A stretch of 64,000 nucleotides of DNA from Ferrimonas futtsuensis DSM 18154. GTDB lineage: Bacteria; Pseudomonadota; Gammaproteobacteria; Enterobacterales; Shewanellaceae. Position numbers and translations under genes: made by a program. Below are positions 32,340 to 41,318 of this stretch, piece after piece (position 1 is the stretch's first letter; each line of letters opens with the position of its first letter). The notes under the pieces are model-generated. The model was not told where the DNA came from. It saw nothing but the letters and a program-made list of their open reading frames with translations, and made no database searches. Location of the stretch: contig NZ_AUGL01000006.1 in NCBI RefSeq assembly GCF_000422645.1, forward strand, positions 236,922-300,921. Direction: 5' to 3'.

Positions 32340-33227
32340 ATGCATTATCAGAGCATCTACCACCCGGAGCTTTTCCAGGGAGAGGTGATACTGGTCACCG
32401 GAGCAGGCAGCGGTATCGGCCGTTGCATCGCCCACGAGCTGGCCTCCCTGGGTGCTCAGGTGGTCCTCATTGGCCGCTCCCCCCACAAACTGGAAAAGGT
32501 GTGTGGCGAGATACGCCAAGATGGCGGCCAGGCCAGCCTTTACGCCCTGGATATACGGGATGAACCCGGCGTAGTCCAGACCATAGCGGCAATCCTCAAA
32601 CAGCACGGCCGCATCGACGGCCTGGTCAATAACGCCGGGGGCCAGTTCCCCTCTCCCCTGGAGCAGATCAGCCTCAAGGGGTTCAGTGCCGTGGTCAATA
32701 CCAACCTGATTGGCGGATTCCTGATGGCCAGGGAGTGCTACCGTCAATGGATGAAGCAGTCCGGAGGCGCCGTGGTCAACATTACCGCGGATTTTCATAA
32801 TGGCATGCCCGGTATGGGCCATTCCGGGGCCGCCCGGGCCGGCATGGAGAACTTCAGTAAAACCGCCGCCTGGGAGTGGGGCCACAGCGGCGTGCGGGTC
32901 AATTCGGTCGCCCCGGGCTGGGTCGCCTCAAGCGGCCTGGACACCTACGAGGAGCCGATGCGTTCGCTGATCCCCCAGCTGCAGGCCCAGGTCCCCCTGA
33001 AGAGGCTGGCCACGGAGGCAGAGGTCTCGGCGGCGGTCACTTTCCTGCTCTCACCAGGCGCGGCCTTCATCAACGGGGCCACCATTAAGGTGGATGGCGG
33101 CGCCTCGCTGGGCTCGGCGACCTGGCCAATAGGCCGCAAACAGGCCAGTAACACCCAGCCGTTTGACGGTTTCCACAGGGCCCAGTCCCCAAAGGTGCTT
33201 CAGGGGGACAACGATGGGCAGAATTGA
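32340..33227 (+). CDS. SDR oxidoreductase of the enoyl/dienoyl-CoA reductase type
   Basis: A 295-residue short-chain dehydrogenase. The NADPH fold is shown by VTGAGSGIGRCIAHEL, LVNNAGGQF and NTNLIGGFLMA. The segment HSGAARAGMENFSKTAAWEW aligns with peroxisomal trans-2-enoyl-CoA reductase (HSGAARAGVYNLTK) but has Glu where the YxxxK tyrosine should be; dienoyl-CoA reductases also lack that tyrosine. VNSVAPGWVAS and FINGATIKVDGG are normal. A role in reducing or oxidising an unsaturated acyl-CoA fits its place at the head of the carboxylase/acyl-CoA dehydrogenase operon. AAGGAG precedes the ATG. Confidence 0.82.
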   Translation: MHYQSIYHPELFQGEVILVTGAGSGIGRCIAHELASLGAQVVLIGRSPHKLEKVCGEIRQDGGQASLYALDIRDEPGVVQTIAAILKQHGRIDGLVNNAGGQFPSPLEQISLKGFSAVVNTNLIGGFLMARECYRQWMKQSGGAVVNITADFHNGMPGMGHSGAARAGMENFSKTAAWEWGHSGVRVNSVAPGWVASSGLDTYEEPMRSLIPQLQAQVPLKRLATEAEVSAAVTFLLSPGAAFINGATIKVDGGASLGSATWPIGRKQASNTQPFDGFHRAQSPKVLQGDNDGQN

Positions 33228-34821
33228 CAGCCGGCTCAACCTCTCAAATCAGGAGGCCGGGGCCAATCGCCAGGCAATGACCGAGGCGCTGGCCAGGATC
33301 CAGCAGATTCTGGACAAGGTTGAGGACGCCGCCGAGTCCGCTCGTGAGCGCTATCAGGCAAGGGGCATGCTGCTGCCGAGGGACAGGTTGGCGCTGCTGC
33401 TCGACAGGGACGCCCCCTTCCTGGAGCTGGGGGCTCTGGCCGGATACAAGATGGATGACGACACCGATGGCCGAGGCGCCGGCGGCGGCTGCATCGCCGG
33501 CATTGGCCGAATCCAGGGGATCCCCTGTGTGGTGGTGGCGGACAACTACGCCGTCAAGGGGGGCACGGTCTCCCCCATGGGGCTGAAGAAGAAGCTGCGT
33601 ATGCAACAGATCGCCTTGGAGAACCGACTGCCGCTGGTGACCCTGGCCCAAAGTGGCGGTGCCAACCTCCACTACGCCACCGACACCTTCATCGAAGGCG
33701 GGCGTGCTTTTGCCAACCAGGCGCGGCTCTCCGCCGCAGGCATCCCCCAGATCACCCTGGTTCACGGCTCGGCCACCGCCGGCGGTGCCTACCAGCCTGG
33801 GTTGTCCGACTGTGTGATCATGGTGAAACGGCAGGCCACCATGTATCTGGCGGGCCCCCATCTGCTCAAAGCTGCCACAGGTGAACAAGCCGACGACGAA
33901 TCCCTCGGAGGCGCCGAGATGCACCTGTCCCAGGCAGGCAGTGGCGAGTACCTGGCCGAGGATGACAGAGACGCCATCCGCCAGGCCCGGGAACTGCTCC
34001 CCCTCCTGTGCCCACGATTCGAACTGGAGGCTTGTCCCGCTGGCGCCCCTCCTTGTTATCAGTCAGACCAGCTGATGGCCATAGTCCCCGACGATCCCAA
34101 GCGTCCCTATGACGTCAGGGAACTGCTGGCCCGCCTGGCAGATGGGTCCGACTTTATCGAGTTCAAGGCCCAGTTCGACGCCCAGACCCTGTGCGGTCAC
34201 ATCGCCATCGAGGGGCAGAAACTCGGCGTCATCGGCAACAACGGTCCCATCACCGCCAAAGGCGCCTGCAAGGCCGCCCAGTTCATTCAGTTGTGCCAGC
34301 AGGCGGGACTGCCCCTGCTGTTTATTCACAACACCACCGGGTTCATGGTGGGGACCGATGCAGAGCAAAGCGGCATCATCAAGCACGGATCCAAACTGAT
34401 CCAGGCGGTGGCCAACGCCACCGTTCCCAAGCTCAGCCTGATGGTGGGCGGCTCTTATGGCGCCGGCAACTACGCCATGTGCGGTCGAGGCCTGGATCCC
34501 CGCTTCATCCTGGCCTGGCCCAACAGCCGAACCGCAGTGATGGGGCCCGCCCAGGCCGGTCAGGTTCTTCGCAGCGTATCCCAGGCGCGTATGGTCAAAG
34601 CCGGCCAGGTGGACGAAGAGAAGCTGGATGCGCTGCAACAACAGACCGAAGCCATGATGGAGGCCGCTTCCACCCCGGTGGCCTGCAGCGCCCGTTTGTG
34701 GGATGACGCCATCATCGATCCCAGAGACACTCGCCACCACCTGGCCATGCTGCTGCACCTGTGCCTCACCACCCCTAACCGGGAAGGCGGCAGCAACAGT
34801 TTCGGCGTCAGTCGCTTCTGA
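33214..34821 (+). CDS. Acyl-CoA carboxylase carboxyltransferase (beta) subunit, AtuC/MCC-like
   Basis: A 535-residue carboxyltransferase with two crotonase-like halves: SPMGLKKKLRMQQIALENR, VTLAQSGGANLHYATDTFIEGG, HGSATAGGAYQPGLSD, FLAGPHLLKAATGE, and in the second half LFIHNTTGFMVGTDAEQSG, VGGSYGAGNYAMCGRGL and FILAWPNSRTAVMGPAQAG. It moves carboxybiotin CO2 onto the gamma carbon of an unsaturated acyl-CoA. By eye it is closer to geranyl-CoA carboxylase AtuC (LAGYKM, AFANQARLSA) than to methylcrotonyl-CoA carboxylase, but this needs alignment. The ATG at 33214 follows GGGGGA and lies within the end of the SDR gene (14-bp overlap). Confidence 0.85.
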   Translation: MGRIDSRLNLSNQEAGANRQAMTEALARIQQILDKVEDAAESARERYQARGMLLPRDRLALLLDRDAPFLELGALAGYKMDDDTDGRGAGGGCIAGIGRIQGIPCVVVADNYAVKGGTVSPMGLKKKLRMQQIALENRLPLVTLAQSGGANLHYATDTFIEGGRAFANQARLSAAGIPQITLVHGSATAGGAYQPGLSDCVIMVKRQATMYLAGPHLLKAATGEQADDESLGGAEMHLSQAGSGEYLAEDDRDAIRQARELLPLLCPRFELEACPAGAPPCYQSDQLMAIVPDDPKRPYDVRELLARLADGSDFIEFKAQFDAQTLCGHIAIEGQKLGVIGNNGPITAKGACKAAQFIQLCQQAGLPLLFIHNTTGFMVGTDAEQSGIIKHGSKLIQAVANATVPKLSLMVGGSYGAGNYAMCGRGLDPRFILAWPNSRTAVMGPAQAGQVLRSVSQARMVKAGQVDEEKLDALQQQTEAMMEAASTPVACSARLWDDAIIDPRDTRHHLAMLLHLCLTTPNREGGSNSFGVSRF

Positions 34822-34853
34822 CCCCAGAGCCCAATCAATGAGGAGAACAGAGG

Positions 34854-36005
34854 ATGTTTACCCAGGAACACGAGCAACTCAGGCAAACGGTCCGTCAGTT
34901 TGTGGCCCAGGAGATCAATCCCCATGTGGAGCAGTGGGAGCGCGACGGCATCTACCCGGCTCGGGAGGTATTGGGCAAACTTGGGACGCTGGGTCTGCTT
35001 GGCATCACCAAGCCCCCCACCTTCGGAGGGCTGGGCCTGGACTACAGCTATCAGGTGGTGTTTGCCGAGGAGATTGGTGCGGCGCTCTGCGGCGGCGTGC
35101 CGCTGTCCATCGGCGTGCAGACCGACATGGCCACCCCGGCCCTGGCCAGGTTTGGCTCCGATGAACTGCGAACCCGCTACCTGGCCCCGGCCATTGCCGG
35201 TGAGATGGTGGCCGCCATCGCGGTCAGCGAACCCCATGCCGGATCCGACGTCTCCGCCATCAAAACCACGGCACGCAGCGACGGGGACCACTATGTGATC
35301 AACGGCACCAAGATGTGGATCACCAACGCCACCCAGGCGGATTTCCTCTGCCTGCTGGCCAACACCTCCGACGGTCCGGCCCACAAAAATAAATCCCTGA
35401 TCATCGTCCCCATGGACACCCCGGGGATCAGCCTCTCCCCCAGGCTGGATAAGCTGGGGATGCGAAGCTCTGACACCGCCCAGATCTTTTTCGACGACGT
35501 CCGGGTACCCAAGTCCCATCTCATCGGTGAGGAGGGCGCCGGCTTCACTCTGCAGATGATGCAATTTCAGGAGGAGCGGCTGTTTGGCGGCGCCATGTGC
35601 ATCCGCATGCTGGAGAACTGCATCAACCAGACCATAGAGTACGCCGGTCACCGGGCCGCGTTTGGCCAGAGCATCCTGGATAATCAGTCGGTCCACTTCC
35701 GCCTGGCGGAGCTGCAAACCGAAGTGGAGTGCCTGCGGGCCCTGGTGTACCGAGCCACCGCCGCCCACGTCGCCGGCGAGGAGGTGACCACCCTGGCCTC
35801 CATGGCCAAGCTCAAGGGAGGCCGCCTCTGTCGTGAGGTGACCGATGCCTGCCTGCAGTACTGGGGGGGCATGGGCTTTATGTGGGACAACCCGGTGGCC
35901 CGTGCCTATCGTGATCAGCGATTGTGCTCCATCGGTGGCGGCGCCGACGAGGTGATGCTGGGGATCATTTGCAAAGCCATGGGCACCCTGCCCCAACGTC
36001 GCTGA
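34854..36005 (+). CDS. Acyl-CoA dehydrogenase, AtuD-like
   Basis: A 383-residue FAD-dependent acyl-CoA dehydrogenase of normal length. Motifs: GLLGITKPPTFGGLGLDYSY, AAIAVSEPHAGSDVSAIKT, YVINGTKMWITNATQADF, KLGMRSSDTAQIFFDDVRVP, LIGEEGAGFTLQMM and the C-terminal YWGGMGFMWDNPVARAYRDQ with IGGGADEVMLGII. In the acyclic terpene pathway the equivalent enzyme oxidises citronellyl-CoA. It lies between the two carboxylase subunits, the same order as atuC-atuD-...-atuF. AGGAG precedes the ATG. Confidence 0.86.
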   Translation: MFTQEHEQLRQTVRQFVAQEINPHVEQWERDGIYPAREVLGKLGTLGLLGITKPPTFGGLGLDYSYQVVFAEEIGAALCGGVPLSIGVQTDMATPALARFGSDELRTRYLAPAIAGEMVAAIAVSEPHAGSDVSAIKTTARSDGDHYVINGTKMWITNATQADFLCLLANTSDGPAHKNKSLIIVPMDTPGISLSPRLDKLGMRSSDTAQIFFDDVRVPKSHLIGEEGAGFTLQMMQFQEERLFGGAMCIRMLENCINQTIEYAGHRAAFGQSILDNQSVHFRLAELQTEVECLRALVYRATAAHVAGEEVTTLASMAKLKGGRLCREVTDACLQYWGGMGFMWDNPVARAYRDQRLCSIGGGADEVMLGIICKAMGTLPQRR

Positions 36006-36014
36006 GGTAACGCC

Positions 36015-37925
36015 ATGGGATTCAATACACTGTTGGTGGCCAACCGGGGCGAGATCGCCGCACGTATCCTCTCCAGTGCCAGAGGCCAGGGGTACCGCAC
36101 CGTGGCGGTCTACTCCGAGGCTGATGCCGACTCGCCGGTGTTGGAATTGGCCGATGAAGCCTACTGCCTGGGCGAAGCACCCGCCGCCGACTCCTACCTC
36201 AATGTGGACGCCATCATCAGGGCGGCCCAATGCACCGGAGCCGATGCCATTCACCCCGGCTATGGCTTCCTGTCGGAACAGGCGGAGTTTGCCCGCCGAT
36301 GCCGTCAGGAGGGGCTCACTTTTATCGGCCCCTCGGCGGAGGTGATCGGCCTGATGGGGGACAAGGCCAGAGCCAAGGCGGCCGCCCTGGAGGCAGGCGT
36401 TCCCTGCATTCCGGGGTATCAGGGAGACGATCAGAGTCTGGCCAGATTGACCGACGAAGCCCTGGCCATCGGCCTGCCGGTGATGATCAAGGCCGCCGCC
36501 GGCGGGGGCGGCAAAGGGATGAGGCTGGCCCACTCTGAGGAGGAGCTCCCGGGATTGATCGAACTGGCCCGCTCGGAGTCACTAAAAGCATTTGGCTGTG
36601 ACCGGTTGATCGTGGAGGCCGCCCTCCCCCAGGTGCGTCACATCGAACTACAGATCTTTAGCGACAGCCTTGGCAACCACATCTATCTGGGGGAGCGGGA
36701 CTGCTCGTTGCAGCGACGTCATCAGAAAGTGATCGAGGAGGCCCCGGCGCCGGGGCTCAGCCAGGCTCTGCGCCGGCGTATGGGCCAGGCGGCGATCGCC
36801 CTGGCCCGCTACTGTGGCTATCTGGGCGCAGGCACCGTGGAGTTTCTGGTCACCGACGACGAAGCCTTCTACTTCCTTGAGATGAACACCCGACTCCAGG
36901 TGGAACACCCGATCACAGAGATGATCACCGGCCAGGATCTGGTGGCCTGGCAGATCGCCGTGGCCGAAGGTCGGCCCCTGCCTCTGACCCAGCAGCAGCT
37001 AACACTGACCGGCTGCGCCGTGGAAGCACGCCTCTATGCTGAGGACCCCAGTCAGGGGTATTTGCCCGCCACCGGAACGATACGCCACTGGGCAGCGCCT
37101 TGTGGCACGCATCTGCGGGTGGACCATGCCCTGAAGCAGGGGATGAGCGTCAGCACACATTATGATCCCCTGCTGGCCAAAGTCATCGCCTGGGGCGCCG
37201 ACCGCGCCACCGCACTAAGGCGGCTGGGCCAAGCCCTGGAGCACACCCAGTTGCTGGGGGTCACCACCAACCAGGGTTACCTGAGCCGACTGCTGGCCGA
37301 CCCGGTGATTCAAGCCGGCAAAACGGACACCAGCTGGCTGGATCGCCATCCACAGGCCTGCGCCCCTCCGCTGCCGCCACCCTGGCTCTGGGCGCTGGCC
37401 TCGGTGATTTTCTGCGGCAACAGCCCCCCCTGTCGATCCCTGAACCTGAGTCTGGACTATGGTAAGGAGAGCAACACCTTATCTCTGCGCCCCCAGGGAG
37501 AAGCCACCTGGGTGGGCCTGAACGATGACCGCTTTACCATCAGGGTACTCAGTCGGGGGCCGGGGACACTGGTCTGCCAGATCGACGACCACCGTCGCAC
37601 CCTGGCGTTCACACAGGAGCCTGACACGGTCACCCTGAGCTGGCAGGGGCAAGGCTTTAGGTTTACCGACCGGACATTGGCAGCCCCCGCCAGCGCCGCG
37701 GCGGATGGCGACGGACAGGTTCGGGCCCTGATGGATGGTTGTATCCAATCGGTGTTGGTGCAGGAAGGGGATTGGGTCGAGACGGATCAGCCTCTGTTGA
37801 CTCTGGAGGCGATGAAGATGGAACTGCCCCTGAACGCCGGGCGCTCGGGCAGAGTCGTGCAACTGGCGGTCAGCGTCGGCGAACAGGTAAAAACCAACCA
37901 GTTATTGATCACTATCGAGGATTAG
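36015..37925 (+). CDS. Biotin carboxylase/biotin carrier (alpha) subunit, AtuF/MCC-like
   Basis: A 636-residue subunit. The N-terminal biotin carboxylase has LLVANRGEIAARI, HPGYGFLSEQAEFA, the ATP-grasp glycine loop KAAAGGGGKGMR, RDCSLQRRHQKVIEEAPAP and FLEMNTRLQVEHPITEMITG. The C-terminal carrier domain ends with the biotin lysine in LEAMKMELPL, about 35 residues from the end. It makes carboxybiotin from bicarbonate and ATP for the beta subunit. The carrier domain has some sequence and length wear in the linker (about 450-560), but all key residues are present. 9 bp after the acyl-CoA dehydrogenase gene. Confidence 0.88.
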   Translation: MGFNTLLVANRGEIAARILSSARGQGYRTVAVYSEADADSPVLELADEAYCLGEAPAADSYLNVDAIIRAAQCTGADAIHPGYGFLSEQAEFARRCRQEGLTFIGPSAEVIGLMGDKARAKAAALEAGVPCIPGYQGDDQSLARLTDEALAIGLPVMIKAAAGGGGKGMRLAHSEEELPGLIELARSESLKAFGCDRLIVEAALPQVRHIELQIFSDSLGNHIYLGERDCSLQRRHQKVIEEAPAPGLSQALRRRMGQAAIALARYCGYLGAGTVEFLVTDDEAFYFLEMNTRLQVEHPITEMITGQDLVAWQIAVAEGRPLPLTQQQLTLTGCAVEARLYAEDPSQGYLPATGTIRHWAAPCGTHLRVDHALKQGMSVSTHYDPLLAKVIAWGADRATALRRLGQALEHTQLLGVTTNQGYLSRLLADPVIQAGKTDTSWLDRHPQACAPPLPPPWLWALASVIFCGNSPPCRSLNLSLDYGKESNTLSLRPQGEATWVGLNDDRFTIRVLSRGPGTLVCQIDDHRRTLAFTQEPDTVTLSWQGQGFRFTDRTLAAPASAAADGDGQVRALMDGCIQSVLVQEGDWVETDQPLLTLEAMKMELPLNAGRSGRVVQLAVSVGEQVKTNQLLITIED

Positions 37926-37934
37926 GGAGAAATC

Positions 37935-38768
37935 ATGTTAAATCTGAAAGGAAAAGTCTATGTGATCACCGGAGCCAGCCGGGGCATTGGCCGGGCCATG
38001 GCCCTGAAGCTCGCCTCCCATGGTGCCGCCATCGTGGTGGCCGCCAAGTCGGATAAGCCCCACCCCAAGTTGCCCGGAACCATCCACAGCGTGTGCGATG
38101 AAATTCTGGCCCTGGGTCAGCAGGCCATCGCCGTTCAACTGGATGTCCGCCAAGAGGCGTCGGTACAACAACTGGCGGAAAGGGTCGACGCGGAGTTTGG
38201 CCGCCTCGATGGGCTTATCAACAATGCGGGCGCCATCCGTCTGACCAATGTGGAGCGCACGCCGGTGCGCAAATATGACCTGATGTTTCAGGTCAACAAC
38301 CGAGCCGTACTGCTGTGTGCTCAGTCCCTGGTGCCGCTGATTCGCAAAAGCGGAGGCGGTCACATCCTGAACCTCTCTCCGCCCATCAACCTGGATCCCA
38401 AATGGTTCAAGGACTACGGTCCCTACACCACCACCAAATACGGCATGTCCATGCTGACTTTGGGCATGGCCGAGGAGTTCCGCCAGGACAAGATCGCCGT
38501 CAATTCACTGTGGCCCCGAACCACCATCGCCACCGATGCGGTGAAATATGAGGCCGGTGGCGAGCAGCTGTTTCCTGTCAGCCGTACCCCGCAGATCATG
38601 GCAGACGCCGCCTACACCATATTGAGCCAGCCTCCAGAGGAACTCACCGGTGAACTGCTGGTCGATGAAGATCTGCTTCGCCGCTTTGGCCAGACCCAGT
38701 TTGATCACTACGCCTACCAGGAGGGCGCCACCCAATTTTTCACCGACCTGTTTCTGGATGAGTCATGA
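37935..38768 (+). CDS. SDR family protein, HSDL2/AtuB-like
   Basis: A 277-residue short-chain dehydrogenase. Cofactor motif GASRGIGRAMALKLASHGA, LINNAGAI, catalytic YTTTKYGMSMLTLGMAEEF (YxxxK-type Tyr and Lys) and the unusual LWPRTTIATDAV stretch are the pattern of HSDL2-type SDRs and of AtuB in terpene-degradation clusters. In that setting it may oxidise an alcohol or hydroxyacyl-CoA. GGGAGAAATC separates it by 9 bp from the biotin subunit, and its stop overlaps the next ATG by 4 bp. Confidence 0.83.
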   Translation: MLNLKGKVYVITGASRGIGRAMALKLASHGAAIVVAAKSDKPHPKLPGTIHSVCDEILALGQQAIAVQLDVRQEASVQQLAERVDAEFGRLDGLINNAGAIRLTNVERTPVRKYDLMFQVNNRAVLLCAQSLVPLIRKSGGGHILNLSPPINLDPKWFKDYGPYTTTKYGMSMLTLGMAEEFRQDKIAVNSLWPRTTIATDAVKYEAGGEQLFPVSRTPQIMADAAYTILSQPPEELTGELLVDEDLLRRFGQTQFDHYAYQEGATQFFTDLFLDES

Positions 38769-39886
38769 GCAGAGAGCAGATAGCCCAAAGTGTGTTCCGT
38801 TTCGTCGATAGGCACATCAGTCCCAATCTGGAGCAGTGGGAGCAGCAGGGGCGGTTGCCCAGAGAACTTTATCAGCTAGCCGGCGAGGCCGGCCTGCTGG
38901 GACTGGGCTATCCGGAAGAGCTGGGGGGAACGCCCGCCACCGTCGATGAGACCCTGGCTCTGACCCGGGAGTTGATGCGCACCGGCTGCGGCGGCCTGGT
39001 GGCTGGCCTGTTGAGTCACAGCATCGCCCTCCCCCCTCTGGTCGCCGGTGGCTCAGAGGAACTCAAGCGTGAGCTGGTGCCCCCGGTGCTCCAGGGCAAT
39101 CGAATCGCCGCCCTGGCGGTCACCGAACCCGGGGGCGGCAGTGACGTCGCCGCCATCACCACCCGGGCAGAGCTGTGCAGCGATCACTATGTGGTCACCG
39201 GCGCCAAAACCTTCATCACCAGTGGGTGTCAGGCGGACCTGTTCACCCTGGCGGTTCGGACCGGCGGCGAAGGTGCGGGCGGCGTGTCGCTGCTGATGGT
39301 GGAGGCCGATACGCCCGGGCTCTCCCGCAGCAGCCCGTTGAAGAAGATGGGCTGGCACGCCAGCGACACCGCCGAAATCTACCTGGATCACATTCGGGTT
39401 CCGGCAAACAGGCTGGTGGGAGAAGAGGGGCAGGGATTTGCACTGCTGATGGCCAATTTCGTTCGCGAGAGGCTAAACCTGGCGGTGATGGCCAACACCA
39501 CCTCGGAACTGGCACTGGAGAAAGCCGCCGCCTACGCCAGCATACGCAACACCTTTGGCTCGCCCCTGATCGACAAGGCGGTGATACGCCACAAACTGGC
39601 AGAGATGGCCACCCGCCTCGAAGCCAGCATCTGCCTGACCGAAAAAGCGGCACGAAAGATGGACGCCGGAGACAACTGCGCCATGGAGAGCGCCATGGCC
39701 AAGAACATGGCCACGGACAGCTGCGATTTCATCACCCATCAGGGGGTGCAGATCCTGGGTGGACTGGGGTACATGCGGGAAGCGGGCATGGAGAGGCTGG
39801 CCAGAGACGGCCGGCTGCTCTCCATAGGCGGAGGCACCCGGGAGATCATGAATGAGATCATCGCCAAATGCCTGCTTGAGCAGTAA
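38765..39886 (+). CDS. Acyl-CoA dehydrogenase
   Basis: A 373-residue acyl-CoA dehydrogenase, the second of this operon. Motifs: GLLGLGYPEELGGTPAT, ALAVTEPGGGSDVAAITT, VVTGAKTFITSGCQADLF, KKMGWHASDTAEIYLDHIRVP, LVGEEGQGFALLM and QILGGLGYMREAGMERLARD with IGGGTREIMNEII. It starts at ATGA overlapping the SDR stop. The substrate is unknown; two dehydrogenases around a carboxylase fits stepwise desaturation of a methyl-branched chain. Confidence 0.86.
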   Translation: MSREQIAQSVFRFVDRHISPNLEQWEQQGRLPRELYQLAGEAGLLGLGYPEELGGTPATVDETLALTRELMRTGCGGLVAGLLSHSIALPPLVAGGSEELKRELVPPVLQGNRIAALAVTEPGGGSDVAAITTRAELCSDHYVVTGAKTFITSGCQADLFTLAVRTGGEGAGGVSLLMVEADTPGLSRSSPLKKMGWHASDTAEIYLDHIRVPANRLVGEEGQGFALLMANFVRERLNLAVMANTTSELALEKAAAYASIRNTFGSPLIDKAVIRHKLAEMATRLEASICLTEKAARKMDAGDNCAMESAMAKNMATDSCDFITHQGVQILGGLGYMREAGMERLARDGRLLSIGGGTREIMNEIIAKCLLEQ

Positions 39887-39895
39887 CCCGAAAAG

Positions 39896-40525
39896 CTACA
39901 TTAGGGGGGAGACACTGTGGGGGGCCGCGCTCAGCATCAGGGTGGCGTCCCCCAACTGTTCCGGCGTCAGCAACAGCTTGCCATCCACCACTGGTGGCAC
40001 ACTGCCCTTCCCCTTCACCGAAACCTGGGTGCCTTCATCCAGCGTCAGGGTTACCCCTTTAACCTCAGGCTGCAGCCAACCAAAACCCACGCCGGCGTAG
40101 GAGCGCATCAACGCGTTCATCTGATCGCGGATCTCCGCCAGCTCGTCTGCGGTGAAGCTCTTCTGCTCCAGCACTTCCGCCTGAATCTGCATGGCGAAAT
40201 CGCAGTGCTGCTCATTCTCCAGCTCCAGCTGAATCAAGGCAGCGTTTTCACGCAGGTCGCGGTCAAACGGCAGCAGCAGCTGTTGGTCCGGCCCCACCAG
40301 CAACGGCAACGCCCGTTCGTGGCGGAGAATGCGACCATCCAGCACCCGACAGGGAGTGCCCTGCTCGCGGTTGTTGAAGTAGAACACCAGCTTAAGCTTG
40401 TTGATCTGGGGCTGATACAGCTTGTCCATGCGATCGAAAAAGCCCTTGTAGTCCAGGGTCAGCGCCCCGGCAGAGAATGGCATCGCCAGGCTGGCGGCCA
40501 ACAACATCCCTGTAATCGGTTTCAT
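39896..40525 (-). CDS. DUF2987-family secreted protein
   Basis: A 209-residue protein with a Sec signal peptide (cut near AGA-LTL). The mature part begins LDYKGFFDRMDKLYQPQ, followed by KLVFYFNNREQGTPCRVLDGRI and LLPFDRDLRENAALIQLE, which I associate with DUF2987 of Shewanella and Vibrio. Two cysteines (about 59 and 107) could form a disulfide. Function unknown. It begins directly at the end of the Bax-like gene. Confidence 0.68.
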   Translation of the reverse strand: MKPITGMLLAASLAMPFSAGALTLDYKGFFDRMDKLYQPQINKLKLVFYFNNREQGTPCRVLDGRILRHERALPLLVGPDQQLLLPFDRDLRENAALIQLELENEQHCDFAMQIQAEVLEQKSFTADELAEIRDQMNALMRSYAGVGFGWLQPEVKGVTLTLDEGTQVSVKGKGSVPPVVDGKLLLTPEQLGDATLMLSAAPHSVSPLM

Positions 40526-41307
40526 TACATATACCTTTTATTGGTTTCCAGCATACTCAACAACTCATCCACGTACGCCTCTTTGCGCTCGGAGTAGCGA
40601 ATCAGCCCGGGAATCAGGCTGGCTGCGGTCACCTCCATCTGGGCATCACGCAGCTGAGAACGGATCTGACGCAGTTCCTGGTATGCCGGATTGGTGTTGA
40701 GATTGTTCAGGTAGGAGCTGACCGACTCCTCGACGGAGTCAAACTTGGCCACCTCATGGTTGCGACCGTCTTCCCGCCCCAGGGGAACCAGGCCACAGCC
40801 GGCGCGAAAGCACCACTGACCGAAGAAATTCAGCCCCTCTCGGGCAAACCGGGAACTGCCCCAGCCGGTTTCGTTGGCAGCCTGAACCAGGACCATCTCA
40901 ACCGGCACGGTATCAACCCGGGCCAGCAGGGGCTCCAGAGTCTCAGTGGAGATCTGGCGCAGCTCATAACCATACTTCTGGGCAATCCGCTCCGCTTTGG
41001 CCCCCTGGGCGCCGCTGATGGTCAGCCCTTTATCCAGACGCTGCTTCAGCTGCAACAGAAACTGTCGCTGACCGTTAATTTCCAGATTCACCTGCTCCAC
41101 CGTCGGACGAAGGTAACTGAAGAAGGCACGCTTCTTCTGTTTTACGTCGGCGATTTCGGCAAAATCCGGCAGGTCACTGACCGGTTTATTGGCCTGAACC
41201 GGCAAACTGGCCACCTGGGGTCGCTCCTCCTCGATCTGGGTTTCAATCCAGAGCATGACCAGGGCGACCAGGCCCAGTGCGATAATGACGCCAGCTAAGG
41301 GTCTCAT
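40525..41307 (-). CDS. Bax-like glucosaminidase-domain protein
   Basis: A 260-residue membrane-anchored protein: an N-terminal helix (PLAGVIIALGLVALVMLW), a helical region, and a C-terminal lysozyme/glucosaminidase-like domain (about 130-240). VPVEMVLVQAANETGWGSSRFAREG contains the catalytic glutamate of glycoside hydrolase family 73, followed by FFGQWCFRAGCGLVP, typical of E. coli Bax. It probably trims peptidoglycan from the periplasmic side. The stop codon overlaps the next gene by one base. Confidence 0.8.
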   Translation of the reverse strand: MRPLAGVIIALGLVALVMLWIETQIEEERPQVASLPVQANKPVSDLPDFAEIADVKQKKRAFFSYLRPTVEQVNLEINGQRQFLLQLKQRLDKGLTISGAQGAKAERIAQKYGYELRQISTETLEPLLARVDTVPVEMVLVQAANETGWGSSRFAREGLNFFGQWCFRAGCGLVPLGREDGRNHEVAKFDSVEESVSSYLNNLNTNPAYQELRQIRSQLRDAQMEVTAASLIPGLIRYSERKEAYVDELLSMLETNKRYM

Positions 41308-41318
41308 AGGGATTCTCC

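Noticed and set aside
34560..36533. Long minus-strand open frame of about 657 codons over the carboxyltransferase, acyl-CoA dehydrogenase and biotin subunit genes
   Set aside because: It lies opposite three intact plus-strand genes with complete family motifs, has no recognisable domain or ribosome site, and reflects the GC-rich codon pattern.
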